Shown here: positions 1 through 7,327 of the stretch, in pieces
Layout: each line of letters opens with the position of its first letter
How positions within the stretch are numbered: position 1 is the first letter of the stretch
Source: Planctomycetota bacterium
GTDB taxonomy: Bacteria > Planctomycetota > Brocadiia > JAJRTI01
Direction: 5' to 3'
DNA: 9,429 nucleotides
Assembly: GCA_024278415.1 (NCBI GenBank)
Contig: JAJRTI010000383.1
Location: 1-9,429, forward strand
Translations under genes and position numbers: made by a program
Notes under the pieces: model-generated
The model's input: only the letters and a program-made list of their open reading frames with translations
Told to the model about the DNA's origin: nothing
Database searches by the model: none

Positions 1-62
1 AAATGTCACTTCTGGCGAATGCGGGTACGATCCACGCGGAACGTTTCGGGCTTGCCCACCTA

Positions 63-91
63 TGGCAAAGTCGGGCGCGTGTCAGTATAAT
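63..91 (+). promoter_or_regulatory. candidate sigma70-type promoter for the acyl-CoA synthetase gene
   Basis: A perfect TATAAT lies at 86-91. A weak -35 candidate, TGGCAA (63-68, 3 of 6 matches to TTGACA), sits 17 bp upstream. Transcription would begin near 98, leaving a leader of about 44 nt before the ATG at 142. In such GC-rich DNA a perfect -10 hexamer just before a gene is suggestive, but the -35 is poor, so this remains a candidate. The rest of 1-141 shows no gene I can support. Confidence 0.4.
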
Positions 92-141
92 CCCTTGCCT
101 TCGTAACGCGATTCGCCCACAGCCCCCATGCTTCACTGCCT

Positions 142-2229
142 ATGTCCGAAACGCTCACCCATGCTCTAACCCAAGCCGGCCTCGAAGCCGCGCAAGTGCG
201 CGAGTTGGCCGCTCGTATCGAGGCCACCGCACCCGGCCAACCCGCGCCACGGCGCTGGCGGGAGGTCAGCCAGCGTGTGCTCGACGCGCGCCTGCCGTTC
301 GACGCACACATGGCGGCGTTCGAGCACGTGTATCGCGGCTGGTCCGAGGCCGACGGCCCGCCGCCCGCATGGATCCCGCCGGACGACGCGATGGACCGCG
401 CCAACATCGGCACGCTTGCGCGCGAGGTGGGCGCAAACGACTATGCCGACCTCCATCGCTGGTCTGTCGAGAACCGCGAGGAGTTCTGGGAACGGGTGAT
501 TGGGCGCCTGCAGGTCAAGTTCCACCAGCCCTTCGCAGCGGTTCGAGATGGTCAGGCTTACCACACGCCGAAGTGGCTCCCCGAGGCCAAGCTCAACATC
601 GCGGCCAGTTGCTTCCAGAATGACCCGGATGCGACTGCGATCCTATGGCAAACGCCGGGACAGGAGATCGAGCGCATTACGTACGGGCAACTCGACGCCC
701 TGAGTAACCGCGTGGCCAACGGCCTCGTCCAGGCCGGCTTCAGACCCGGCGACGCGATCGGCATCGCCATGCCCATGAACGTGGAGGCTGTCGCGATCTA
801 CCTGGGCATCGTCAAGGCCGGCTGCGCCGCGGTCGCGGTGGCCGACGCGTTTTCTTCGGAGGAGATGGAGCGCCGCCTGAACCTCGGCGCCGCGGTTGGC
901 GTCGTCACGCAGCAGGTCGTGGCCGCGGGCAAGGAGCAACTCTACGCGAAGCTCGTGGCCGCGAACGCGCCCCGCACGATCGTGCTGCCTGCGGAGCCCG
1001 GCGCGGAGCCACACGGCCTGCGGCCACAGGACTTGGCCTGGGGCGACTTCCTCAGCGACAACGCCATCTTCGCGCCGGTCGCCATGGACCCGGCCGCGGT
1101 CACGAACGTGCTCTTCTCGTCGGGCACGACCCGCGATCCCAAGGCGATCCCGTGGACGCACACCACGCCCATCCGCTGTGCGGCGGACGCGTGGCTGCAC
1201 CACGACATCCATCCCGGCGACGTGCTCGCCTGGCCCACGAACCTGGCGTGGATGATGGGGCCGTGGCTGATCTACGCGTCGCTCATCAACCGCGCATCGC
1301 TCGCGATCTACGGCGGCCACCCGACCAAGGCCTCCTTTGGTGAGTTCGTGCGTGACGCGGGTGTGGCCATGCTCGGCGTGGTCCCGGCCCTCGTGAGGAG
1401 TTGGCGCTCGACGCGCTGCATGGAGGGCTTGGACTGGAGCCGCATTCGCGCGTTCAGCTCCACCGGCGAGCGCTCCAACTCCGGAGACATGCTGTATCTC
1501 ATGCACCTCGCCGGGTGGAAGCCGATCATCGAGTACTGCGGCGGCACTGAGATTGGCGGCGGCTACATCACCGGCACGGTCGTGCAGCCGGCCGCGGCCG
1601 CGACCTTCAGCACGCCCGCGCTGGGGATCGATTTTGTCATTCTCGACGAGAACCACCAACCGACGGAGAACGGCGAGATCTTCATCGTGCCCCCGTCGAT
1701 CGGCCTGTCCAATACGCTGCTCAACTACGACCATCACGAAGTCTACTACGCGGGCGCGCCCCGCTGCCCGCGTGGCAAGGTCTTGCGCCGCCACGGCGAC
1801 CAGATGGAGCGTTTGCCCGGCGGGTTCTTCCGGTCGCACGGCCGCGCGGACGACACGATGAACCTGAAGGGCATCAAGGTCAGCTCCGCAGAGATCGAGC
1901 GCGTGCTCGACCGCGTGGAGGGCGTGCAGGAGACCGCGGCTATTGCCGTGCCCGCGCCGGACGGCGGGCCCAACCAACTCATCATTTACGTGGTGCTCGA
2001 ACCCGATGGCGAGACGAACCCGCGGCGCCTCAAGCCGAAGCTCGGCGCGGCCATGCGCGAGCACCACAGCAACTACTTCAAGATCCACGACGTGCTGGTC
2101 GTGGACGCGCTGCCCCGCACCGCGTCGAACAAGGTCATGCGCCGGCTCTTGCGCGCCGAGTACCAGGCCAAACACCGGGGACGCGATGCGGAAGTCCCGC
2201 ACGTGCGGGAAGCGCATCGTGTCCCCTGA
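142..2229 (+). CDS. AMP-forming acyl-CoA synthetase, AAE17/AAE18-like (ANL superfamily)
   Basis: This 695-residue enzyme should activate a carboxylic acid to its acyl-CoA through an acyl-adenylate, in the cytosol. An ACAS_N-like segment lies around residues 100-155. The ATP-binding P-loop is at 326-335 (SSGTTRDPKA), the A5 motif YCGGTE at 465-470, the hinge and A7/A8 region GRADDTMNLKGIKVSSAEIE at 567-586, and the catalytic A10 lysine is K664 in PRTASNK. Overall layout, including the WREVSQRVL and PPAWIPP stretches near the N-terminus, resembles the plant peroxisomal acyl-activating enzymes 17/18 and their bacterial relatives, whose substrates are poorly known. That likeness extends to the first residues and supports the ATG at 142, although no Shine-Dalgarno is visible. 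Odd point: R331 replaces the usual glycine of SGTTG. The gene is probably co-transcribed with the dehydrogenase downstream. Substrate is unknown; a short-chain or acetoacetate-like acid is possible. Confidence 0.93.
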   Translation: MSETLTHALTQAGLEAAQVRELAARIEATAPGQPAPRRWREVSQRVLDARLPFDAHMAAFEHVYRGWSEADGPPPAWIPPDDAMDRANIGTLAREVGANDYADLHRWSVENREEFWERVIGRLQVKFHQPFAAVRDGQAYHTPKWLPEAKLNIAASCFQNDPDATAILWQTPGQEIERITYGQLDALSNRVANGLVQAGFRPGDAIGIAMPMNVEAVAIYLGIVKAGCAAVAVADAFSSEEMERRLNLGAAVGVVTQQVVAAGKEQLYAKLVAANAPRTIVLPAEPGAEPHGLRPQDLAWGDFLSDNAIFAPVAMDPAAVTNVLFSSGTTRDPKAIPWTHTTPIRCAADAWLHHDIHPGDVLAWPTNLAWMMGPWLIYASLINRASLAIYGGHPTKASFGEFVRDAGVAMLGVVPALVRSWRSTRCMEGLDWSRIRAFSSTGERSNSGDMLYLMHLAGWKPIIEYCGGTEIGGGYITGTVVQPAAAATFSTPALGIDFVILDENHQPTENGEIFIVPPSIGLSNTLLNYDHHEVYYAGAPRCPRGKVLRRHGDQMERLPGGFFRSHGRADDTMNLKGIKVSSAEIERVLDRVEGVQETAAIAVPAPDGGPNQLIIYVVLEPDGETNPRRLKPKLGAAMREHHSNYFKIHDVLVVDALPRTASNKVMRRLLRAEYQAKHRGRDAEVPHVREAHRVP

Positions 2230-2281
2230 CACCTGAGCCGTTCGCCCGGCTGGTGGCGCATGCGGCTGCGCGGGGCCCCAA

Positions 2282-2330
2282 GGAGCGGACGGCCTTCGTC
2301 GTCCGTCGGAACGCGAAGGCGTTTCGCTCC
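2282..2330 (+). promoter_or_regulatory. intergenic palindrome with two alternative folds
   Basis: Fold 1 is one long hairpin. GGAGCGGA (2282-2289) pairs with TTCGCTCC (2323-2330, one end pair shifted to a G-T wobble at 2288/2324), then a 2x2 internal loop, then GCCTTCG (2292-2298) with CGAAGGC (2314-2320). Fold 2 is a three-way junction. GGAG/CTCC closes two hairpins: CGGACG/CGTCCG (2286-2291/2300-2305) and GGAACGC/GCGTTTC (2308-2314/2319-2325, one G-T). In fold 2 the CTTC and GAAG loops are complementary to each other. It lies between the synthetase stop and the dehydrogenase ribosome-binding site at 2347-2353. It could be an attenuator-like leader, an mRNA processing site or a dispersed palindrome. 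No U-run follows, so it is not a standard intrinsic terminator. Confidence 0.45.
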
Positions 2331-2358
2331 ACGCCGCTGGCCGCACAAAGGAACTCCC

Positions 2359-3291
2359 ATGACCGACATCCGCACCGTGGGCATCGTCGGCGCCGGCACG
2401 ATCGGCGCAAGCTGGGCCGCGTTCTACGCACTCCACGGGATGGAGGTGCGCGCGTTCGACGACGATGCGGACACGGCCGCGGCCGCGCCTGGCATCGCGC
2501 GCAGCCATCTGCGGCGCATGGCCGAGCTGGGGCTCGCGGATGCCGATGCCTGCGACCGCGCGCGGGTGACGGCCGCGGGCTCCATCGAGGAGGCGTGTGA
2601 CGGGGCGGACTTCGCGCACGAGTCGATCTCGGAGACGTACGAAGCCAAGAGGCCGGTGTTCGCCAAGCTCGACGCGCTCACCGAGCCGTCCTGCATGCTC
2701 GCAAGCAGTTCGTCGGGCCTGCTCATGACCGAGATTCAGGCCGGCATGCAGCACCCTGAGCGTGCGTTCATCTCGCACCCCTTCAACCCGCCCCACATCG
2801 TGCCGCTGGTGGAACTCGTGGGCGGCGAGCAGACGTCGCCGGAGGTCTTGGAGCGTGCGCGGGAGTTCTACGCATCGCTTGGGAAGGAGCCGGTCACGCT
2901 CAACAAGGAAACGCCGGGCCACATTGCCAACCGGCTCGCAGCCGCGCTCTGGCGGGAGGCTATCGACTTGGTAGACCAGGGCGTCGCGTCCGTGGCGGAC
3001 GTGGACACCGCGCTGCGCGCCGGCCCGGGCATCCGCTGGGCGATCATGGGTCAGCACATGATCTACCATCTCGGCGGCGGCAAGGGCGGGTATCGCCACT
3101 TCATCGACCACATCGGAAAGGCGTTTGGGGAGTACTGGCGCACCATGCCCGCGTGGGCGGAGATCCCCGATGGAGCGAAGGAGGCGATCATCGAGGGCGT
3201 CGAGGAGGCCGCGGCCGGCCGCAGCCTGGCCGCGATCGCGGCCGAGCGGGACGAGAAGCTGGCCGCGATTCTGAGGGCGCTGCGGGGATAG
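2359..3291 (+). CDS. NAD-dependent 3-hydroxyacyl-CoA / L-carnitine-type dehydrogenase
   Basis: This 310-residue protein is a 3HCDH-family oxidoreductase that converts a 3-hydroxy acid or 3-hydroxyacyl-CoA to the 3-oxo form. The Rossmann GxGxxG is G11-A-G-T-I-G16, with D34 at the end of the second strand as expected for NAD rather than NADP. The His-Glu catalytic pair is H140 (SHPFNPPH) and E152 (PLVELVGG), and N191 lies in GHIANRL. The C-terminal helical domain contains GPGIRWAIMGQHMIYHLGGG (222-241), closest in my memory to L-carnitine dehydrogenases; L-gulonate dehydrogenase/lambda-crystallin is the neighbouring subfamily. The ATG at 2359 follows AAAGGAA (2347-2353) at good spacing; an upstream in-frame ATG at 2260 would add 33 residues without similarity to the fold. 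The last 17 codons lie in a 50-bp repeat found again at 4652-4701, so the present C-terminus (ALRG) may have been altered. Exact substrate is open. Confidence 0.92.
   Translation: MTDIRTVGIVGAGTIGASWAAFYALHGMEVRAFDDDADTAAAAPGIARSHLRRMAELGLADADACDRARVTAAGSIEEACDGADFAHESISETYEAKRPVFAKLDALTEPSCMLASSSSGLLMTEIQAGMQHPERAFISHPFNPPHIVPLVELVGGEQTSPEVLERAREFYASLGKEPVTLNKETPGHIANRLAAALWREAIDLVDQGVASVADVDTALRAGPGIRWAIMGQHMIYHLGGGKGGYRHFIDHIGKAFGEYWRTMPAWAEIPDGAKEAIIEGVEEAAAGRSLAAIAAERDEKLAAILRALRG
3237..3286 (+). repeat. 50-bp direct repeat, upstream copy (inside dehydrogenase 3' end)
   Basis: Identical over 50 bp to 4652-4701. This copy encodes the last residues of the dehydrogenase (AERDEKLAAILRALR) and is followed within a few bases by the stop. 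After the repeat the two copies differ by an indel, then share TAGGCGC and TGTT again, so the duplicated tract was probably longer. The pair brackets the 1365 bp that contain the ATPase gene. Confidence 0.9.
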
Positions 3292-3407
3292 GCGCCCCCT
3301 GTTGCCGGCGTCCGAACGTGAGGCACATCAGACATTCTCGACGATGGAAGAGGGCTGCAATCGGTTGAGGCGATACCAATAGACGGTTGGCCAAATGTAA
3401 AGCGCAA

Positions 3408-3436
3408 TTGACAAATAGACGCCCATGTGGTAACTT
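3408..3436 (+). promoter_or_regulatory. promoter giving a leaderless ATPase transcript
   Basis: A perfect -35 TTGACA (3408-3413) is followed by a 17-bp spacer and TAACTT (3431-3436), which keeps the key T1, A2 and T6 of a -10 box. Only 6 bp separate the -10 from the ATG at 3443, so transcription should begin at or next to the start codon. No Shine-Dalgarno is present, which agrees. AATAGACG occurs at 3378-3385 and again at 3414-3421 inside the spacer, and TTGGCCAA (3387-3394) is an 8-bp palindrome; either could be an operator. The region is clearly richer in A and T than its surroundings. Confidence 0.65.
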
Positions 3437-3442
3437 GGCTGC

Positions 3443-4582
3443 ATGATTAGGCGCCCGTATTGGATCGGCCATATTGAGGAGGCTTGGGCGAAGCGGCCCA
3501 TTGTTTGGGTCGCCGGGGTGCGCCGTGTGGGCAAGACCACACTGGCGAAAATGCTGCCAGATGTGGTCTACTTGAATTGCGACCTGCCGTCAGTCGCTCG
3601 TCGCCTTGAGGATCCCGAGCTGTTTTACAGGTCTCAGCCCAAGGGGGCTCGGATTCTGCTGGACGAAGTGCACCGGCTTGCTGATCCCGCGGGTGTGTTG
3701 AAGATAGCAGCGGACGCGTATCCGCACCTGCGTGTACTGGCGACTGGATCATCGACGTTGGCGGCCACTCGCAAGTTTCGCGACGCGCTGACGGGGCGGA
3801 AAGCCGCGCTGTATCTGCCGCCCGTCCTGTGGACGGAATGTCTGGGGCCGTTCGGTTTGGCTGACATAGACCGCCGGTTGCTTCACGGCGGCTTGCCGGA
3901 ACCCATGCTGGCGGAAGAAAGGGATGACGATTACTTCGCCGAGTGGATGGACAGTTTCTACGCTCGCGACATTCAGGAATTGTTCGGCATTCGCGAACGA
4001 GCGGGATTCTTGGACTTGCTGCGCCTCATGATGTTGCAGAGCGGCGGGCTGGTTGACTACACGCGCCTGGCGCGTGGCAGCGGTTTGAGCCGTCCCACGG
4101 TCAAGGCGCACCTGGAAGCGATGACGGTGGCTTGCGCGCTCTACCCCCTGCGGCCGTTCCACGGCGGAGGCCGGCGGGAACTCGTGCGCCGGCCCAAGGT
4201 CTACGCGTTCGATACAGGCTTTGTGGCATATGTCCAGGGTTGGAGCGATATCCGCGACAACGACCGAGGCCTGTTGTGGGAGCATTTGGTGCTCGACACC
4301 CTGCGCACCTGCGCCAGCGACGACGCACTTTTCTACTGGCGCGACAAATCGGGCCGCGAGGTCGACTTCGTCCGGCGGCGCCGCGGTGCGGTGGACGCCA
4401 TCGAGTGCAAGATCAACCCCGACCGGTTCTCTCCTCGCCACTTGCAGGAGTTTCGGCGATTGTATCCCCAAGGCGAGAATCTGCTCGTGTGCCCGGGAGT
4501 GGATGCGCCGTACGAGCGACGCTACGGCGAGCAGGTTGTGCGGGTCACCGGGTGCGCGCAACTTCTGAATGGCGTGAGTTGA
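3443..4582 (+). CDS. AAA+ ATPase, AAA_14 plus DUF4143 (PD-(D/E)XK-like C-terminus)
   Basis: This 379-residue protein has a Walker A GVRRVGKTT (25-33; K31), Walker B ILLDE (71-75) and a sensor-like TGSS (101-104). A region with YARDIQELF (173-181) and a winged-helix-like stretch (about 203-227) follows. The DUF4143 part contains KVYAFDTGF (252-260), LLWEHLVLDTL (277-287), D308 in REVDF and E321-x-K323 in IECK, which together resemble a PD-(D/E)XK nuclease-like core. The family is widespread, often multicopy and scattered, and its cellular role is not established; a DNA- or nucleotide-linked function is inference. Length is normal, so it looks intact. It stands alone, lies between copies of a 50-bp repeat, has its own leaderless promoter, and its more mixed third positions differ from both neighbours, suggesting recent arrival. 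The start is set by the promoter geometry and by the aromatic-rich MIRRPYW opening typical of the family. Confidence 0.92.
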   Translation: MIRRPYWIGHIEEAWAKRPIVWVAGVRRVGKTTLAKMLPDVVYLNCDLPSVARRLEDPELFYRSQPKGARILLDEVHRLADPAGVLKIAADAYPHLRVLATGSSTLAATRKFRDALTGRKAALYLPPVLWTECLGPFGLADIDRRLLHGGLPEPMLAEERDDDYFAEWMDSFYARDIQELFGIRERAGFLDLLRLMMLQSGGLVDYTRLARGSGLSRPTVKAHLEAMTVACALYPLRPFHGGGRRELVRRPKVYAFDTGFVAYVQGWSDIRDNDRGLLWEHLVLDTLRTCASDDALFYWRDKSGREVDFVRRRRGAVDAIECKINPDRFSPRHLQEFRRLYPQGENLLVCPGVDAPYERRYGEQVVRVTGCAQLLNGVS

Positions 4583-4651
4583 GAGGGCCGGGCCTCGCGA
4601 GTCCGCGCGCAGAGCCGGCGCCTCAGACGCGCCGCGCACGTCAAGCCGGTG

Positions 4652-4713
4652 CGCGGCCGAGCGGGACGAGAAGCTGGCCGCGATTCTGAGGGCGCTGCGG
4701 GAGAGCGGAAGGT
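4652..4713 (+). pseudogene. orphan dehydrogenase 3' end (50-bp repeat, downstream copy, plus stop)
   Basis: 4652-4701 is identical to 3237-3286. Read in the dehydrogenase frame it gives AERDEKLAAILRALRESGR and then TAG (4711-4713). It therefore continues four codons past the point where the intact gene now diverges, and ends in a natural-looking C-terminus. No start or upstream dehydrogenase sequence is present: 4583-4651 does not resemble the gene. It may be the original 3' end of the dehydrogenase displaced by insertion of the ATPase cassette, or a partial duplication. Confidence 0.7.
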
Positions 4714-4734
4714 AGGCGCTGTTCATGGTGCAGC

Positions 4735-4768
4735 GGCAACCTCCCGAAGGTTGCCAACCTTCGGGAGG
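4735..4768. repeat. double-hairpin palindrome between convergent genes
   Basis: CCTCCCGAAGGTT (4740-4752) and AACCTTCGGGAGG (4756-4768) form a perfect 13-bp stem with a 3-nt loop. A competing stem, GGCAACC (4735-4741) with GGTTGCC (4749-4755), shares its bases, so only one can form at a time. It sits 26 bp past the stop of the minus-strand hydrolase gene and downstream of the plus-strand genes. It could thus slow or end transcription from both sides, but no T-run follows on either strand. Text of this type is, from memory, a dispersed intergenic repeat in related genomes. Confidence 0.7.
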
Positions 4769-4794
4769 ATTCAGGCACGCGGCCGTGGCGGGCG

Positions 4795-7293
4795 TCATCC
4801 CGCGGGCGTCAGCACCAGCACCGCCGCGGCGTGAGGCGCGATTCGAACCGGAAGGAACCGCGGCCGTTGCGCGCCGAGCCGGCCGCGGGACATGTCGTAG
4901 GCCGCGGCGCGCACCGCGGGCCAGCCGCGCACGCGGAGCGCCTTGATGCTCCGCTCGCCGCTCGAGGGGTTGAACAGCAGCAACAGCACCCGGCCGTCCT
5001 TCTCGAACGCGGCGTAGTCCTGCGGGTCTTGCTCAGGCTCGAACTGGATGCGCGAGTCCGCTCGCTGGCCCTTCTGGAACATGTCCTCGAAATCCGCGAT
5101 CACCGCGGCGGCTTGCGAGGTCTCGAAGAAGGCCCAGCCGTCCATGGTGGGCAGATACCAGATGAGCACGCCGTGGCAGCCGCCGTTCACGTAGGCGCGC
5201 AGCAAGCGCATGGCCCACCCGCGCCGGCGCAACGGCTTGTCGTACGTGCTGCTGGAGCTGAGGGAATACATCTCGCCGCCGATGAAGGGCTTGCCGGCCA
5301 GCGCGCGCCGCGTCGCGAGCAGCGCGGCCCGGCTGCCGCCGTACCCGGCGATGCCCATGTCCACAAACGGTGCAAGCAGCCGCCAATCCACGCCGTAGTG
5401 CTCCTGCGTGTACGTGTTCTGATATCCGCTGTACACGCTGAACTTCATGCCCGGCTCGGCCTCGCGCACCCATCGCGCCAGCAAGCCCATCATCTCCGCG
5501 TTCTGTTTGCATCGGAACGCGGTCCATTGCGCCCGGTAGCGAGCGACCACGGTCTTGGCGTCGAGCTTCACGCCGTCGGCCAACTGCGCATAGCGCCGAA
5601 ACGCGGCCAGACAGCGCGGGCAGAAGCAGAACGTGGGCGGATTGACCACCGGCACTTCGTAGTCGCAATCGATCTCGTCGTAGCCCGAGCCCTTCACCGA
5701 TTTCATCACCCACTCGCGCAGCCCGCGCTGGAACTCGCTGCCCTTGGACAACAGGTAGGTGGGGCACACGCGGCCCTTTTCGCGCTTCCCCTTGTAACTG
5801 ACCGCGAGGCACTCCGGGTGCGCGTCGACAAAGTCTTGACAGGGCGACGTCTGCCACCCGTTGTAGGGGAACGCCCACGCCATGAACAGGCCCTGCTTCT
5901 TCAGCGCCTGGCACACGCGGTTGGTCAGCTTGCCGAAGATGCCGCCCACGCCCGACTCGATCGCGTTGCGCGCCAGCGCGTCGCTGGCCGGCGCCTCGAA
6001 CATGTCGCTGTAGTAGCAGGGCATGATGTAGCTGTGCTTGGGGCGTTTGCCGATGAGCTTCGGCAGCGGCCGCGCGGCCACCGACGCCGGCAGCTCCGCA
6101 TAGTAGCCGTCGCCGGCCACGAAACCGAATCGAATCGGCGCCGGCTCGAACCCCGCCGCGTCGGCCTCCACCAGCAGCGCGAGCCGCGAGCGCCCCGGCG
6201 CACGCACGTCCGCGCACTTCACCAACGCCTCGATCTCGTAGTCCGTGTCCGGTTTGACCGGGATGGGGTCGCCGACCCACATCGCGTCCTGATGGCGCAC
6301 CGTGGCTGCGGAGCCGCGGAGCCGCACGCAGCGCGTGGGCTGGCCCTCCCGCTGCTGCGTCACGATGCGGTAGTTCTTGTGCTCCTTCCACCACGGCTCT
6401 TCGAACGTGCCAATGGCGAGCAGGTTGCGTTTCGTCCCCTTTTCCACGATGCGAAGGTTGTCGAAGTACGCCGTCCCGGTGATGCCGCGGTTCTGCCACT
6501 TGATGAGCAGGGGATGCACGAAATGCGCCGCGGCCGGCGAGCGCAAGGTCGCCTTGTATAGGGCCCAGTCGCCCGAGCCCGCGGCGACGATCGCCGGCTG
6601 GTAAGCGACCGTACGCTTGTCGGCGCCACCCCAGCGCAGGTTGAGCTGCATGCCGTCCGACCACGGGTTGGTCACGTGGATCGCGTAGCGCGTCCCCGCG
6701 GCGTATGCGGTCTGGCCGACGACTTCGGCCCGCGCGCCCATGAGGTTGTCGACCGCCCGCAGCGCCAGACCCGCGGGCAACTCCATCCAGAAGCGGTACG
6801 CGCTCATGGGGACGCTCGCCGACGCATACAGGGTCGGGTAGAACATCTGGTTGGAGCCGGCGGGGAAGAACGTCTCGCGCTCCGCCGGCCAGCACCGCGG
6901 GCCGGGCTGGGGCACGAAGATCACGCGGCGCATCGTGCACTCGCGGCCGCCCGCCCACATGGCCTCCCCGCCGGGTGCGCTCCAACCGGCCGGGTCGGTT
7001 TGCGTGAGCCAACTCTTCTCGAACCCCGGCCTCACTCGCCAGCCCCGCCGCGCCCACGCGCCGAGCGCCGGGACCGCGGCCTCCACCGTAGGACGCTCGC
7101 CAACCGCGGCCGCGCGCACGAGCACCACGTTCTCGCCCGTGCGTAGCGGCAGCGACAGCCGCGCCGGCTTGCCCGGAGCCGCGGCGCCAATGGATCGGCC
7201 GTTCACGAACACCTCGGCCCGGCATTGCGCAGCCCTCACCACGCACGCGGCCGTCTCCTCGGCCGAGCCGGTGCGCGTCCACAGCGTGCGCAT
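4795..7293 (-). CDS. glycoside-hydrolase-like multidomain protein, N-terminus clipped
   Basis: This 832-residue frame has four parts. Residues 1-63 are the rest of a beta-galactosidase-type sugar-binding sandwich (EVFVNGRSIG at 27-36, LRTGENVVLVRA at 50-61). About 285-380 is a CBM4/9-like jelly roll (AYFDNLRIVE, GTFEEPWW, PVKPDTDYEIEALVK). About 415-740 is a TIM-barrel-like domain with acidic clusters D539-E540-I-D542-C-D544-Y-E546, a CxCxxC at 556-561 (CFCPRC), and E674 in IGGEMYS. About 755-830 is a C-terminal beta-sandwich. It probably cuts a polysaccharide or glycoside outside the cytoplasm; bond and catalytic residues cannot be named from sequence alone. The ATG at 7293 has no ribosome-binding site, no signal peptide follows it, and the frame stays open upstream to a TGA at 7357-7359. 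It is therefore probably the downstream part of the adjacent CBM9 gene. Confidence 0.8.
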   Translation of the reverse strand: MRTLWTRTGSAEETAACVVRAAQCRAEVFVNGRSIGAAAPGKPARLSLPLRTGENVVLVRAAAVGERPTVEAAVPALGAWARRGWRVRPGFEKSWLTQTDPAGWSAPGGEAMWAGGRECTMRRVIFVPQPGPRCWPAERETFFPAGSNQMFYPTLYASASVPMSAYRFWMELPAGLALRAVDNLMGARAEVVGQTAYAAGTRYAIHVTNPWSDGMQLNLRWGGADKRTVAYQPAIVAAGSGDWALYKATLRSPAAAHFVHPLLIKWQNRGITGTAYFDNLRIVEKGTKRNLLAIGTFEEPWWKEHKNYRIVTQQREGQPTRCVRLRGSAATVRHQDAMWVGDPIPVKPDTDYEIEALVKCADVRAPGRSRLALLVEADAAGFEPAPIRFGFVAGDGYYAELPASVAARPLPKLIGKRPKHSYIMPCYYSDMFEAPASDALARNAIESGVGGIFGKLTNRVCQALKKQGLFMAWAFPYNGWQTSPCQDFVDAHPECLAVSYKGKREKGRVCPTYLLSKGSEFQRGLREWVMKSVKGSGYDEIDCDYEVPVVNPPTFCFCPRCLAAFRRYAQLADGVKLDAKTVVARYRAQWTAFRCKQNAEMMGLLARWVREAEPGMKFSVYSGYQNTYTQEHYGVDWRLLAPFVDMGIAGYGGSRAALLATRRALAGKPFIGGEMYSLSSSSTYDKPLRRRGWAMRLLRAYVNGGCHGVLIWYLPTMDGWAFFETSQAAAVIADFEDMFQKGQRADSRIQFEPEQDPQDYAAFEKDGRVLLLLFNPSSGERSIKALRVRGWPAVRAAAYDMSRGRLGAQRPRFLPVRIAPHAAAVLVLTPAG

Positions 7294-7327
7294 GACGACC
7301 GTCTTGCCCAGGCGAAGCGCGACGCGG

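Noticed and set aside
643..3111. 822-codon open frame on the minus strand opposite the ligase and dehydrogenase
   Set aside because: It lies antisense to two genes with clear catalytic motifs, spans their junction, and its Arg/Val/His-rich translation shows no domain. High GC removes stop codons in this frame.
4831..6561. 576-codon plus-strand frame opposite the hydrolase
   Set aside because: The same GC effect; low-complexity Arg/Ala/His translation, while the minus-strand frame shows recognisable domains.
5033..7282. 749-codon minus-strand frame overlapping the hydrolase in another phase
   Set aside because: Its translation is rich in Arg, Gly and Ala without motifs. The competing frame has the sugar-binding and barrel motifs.
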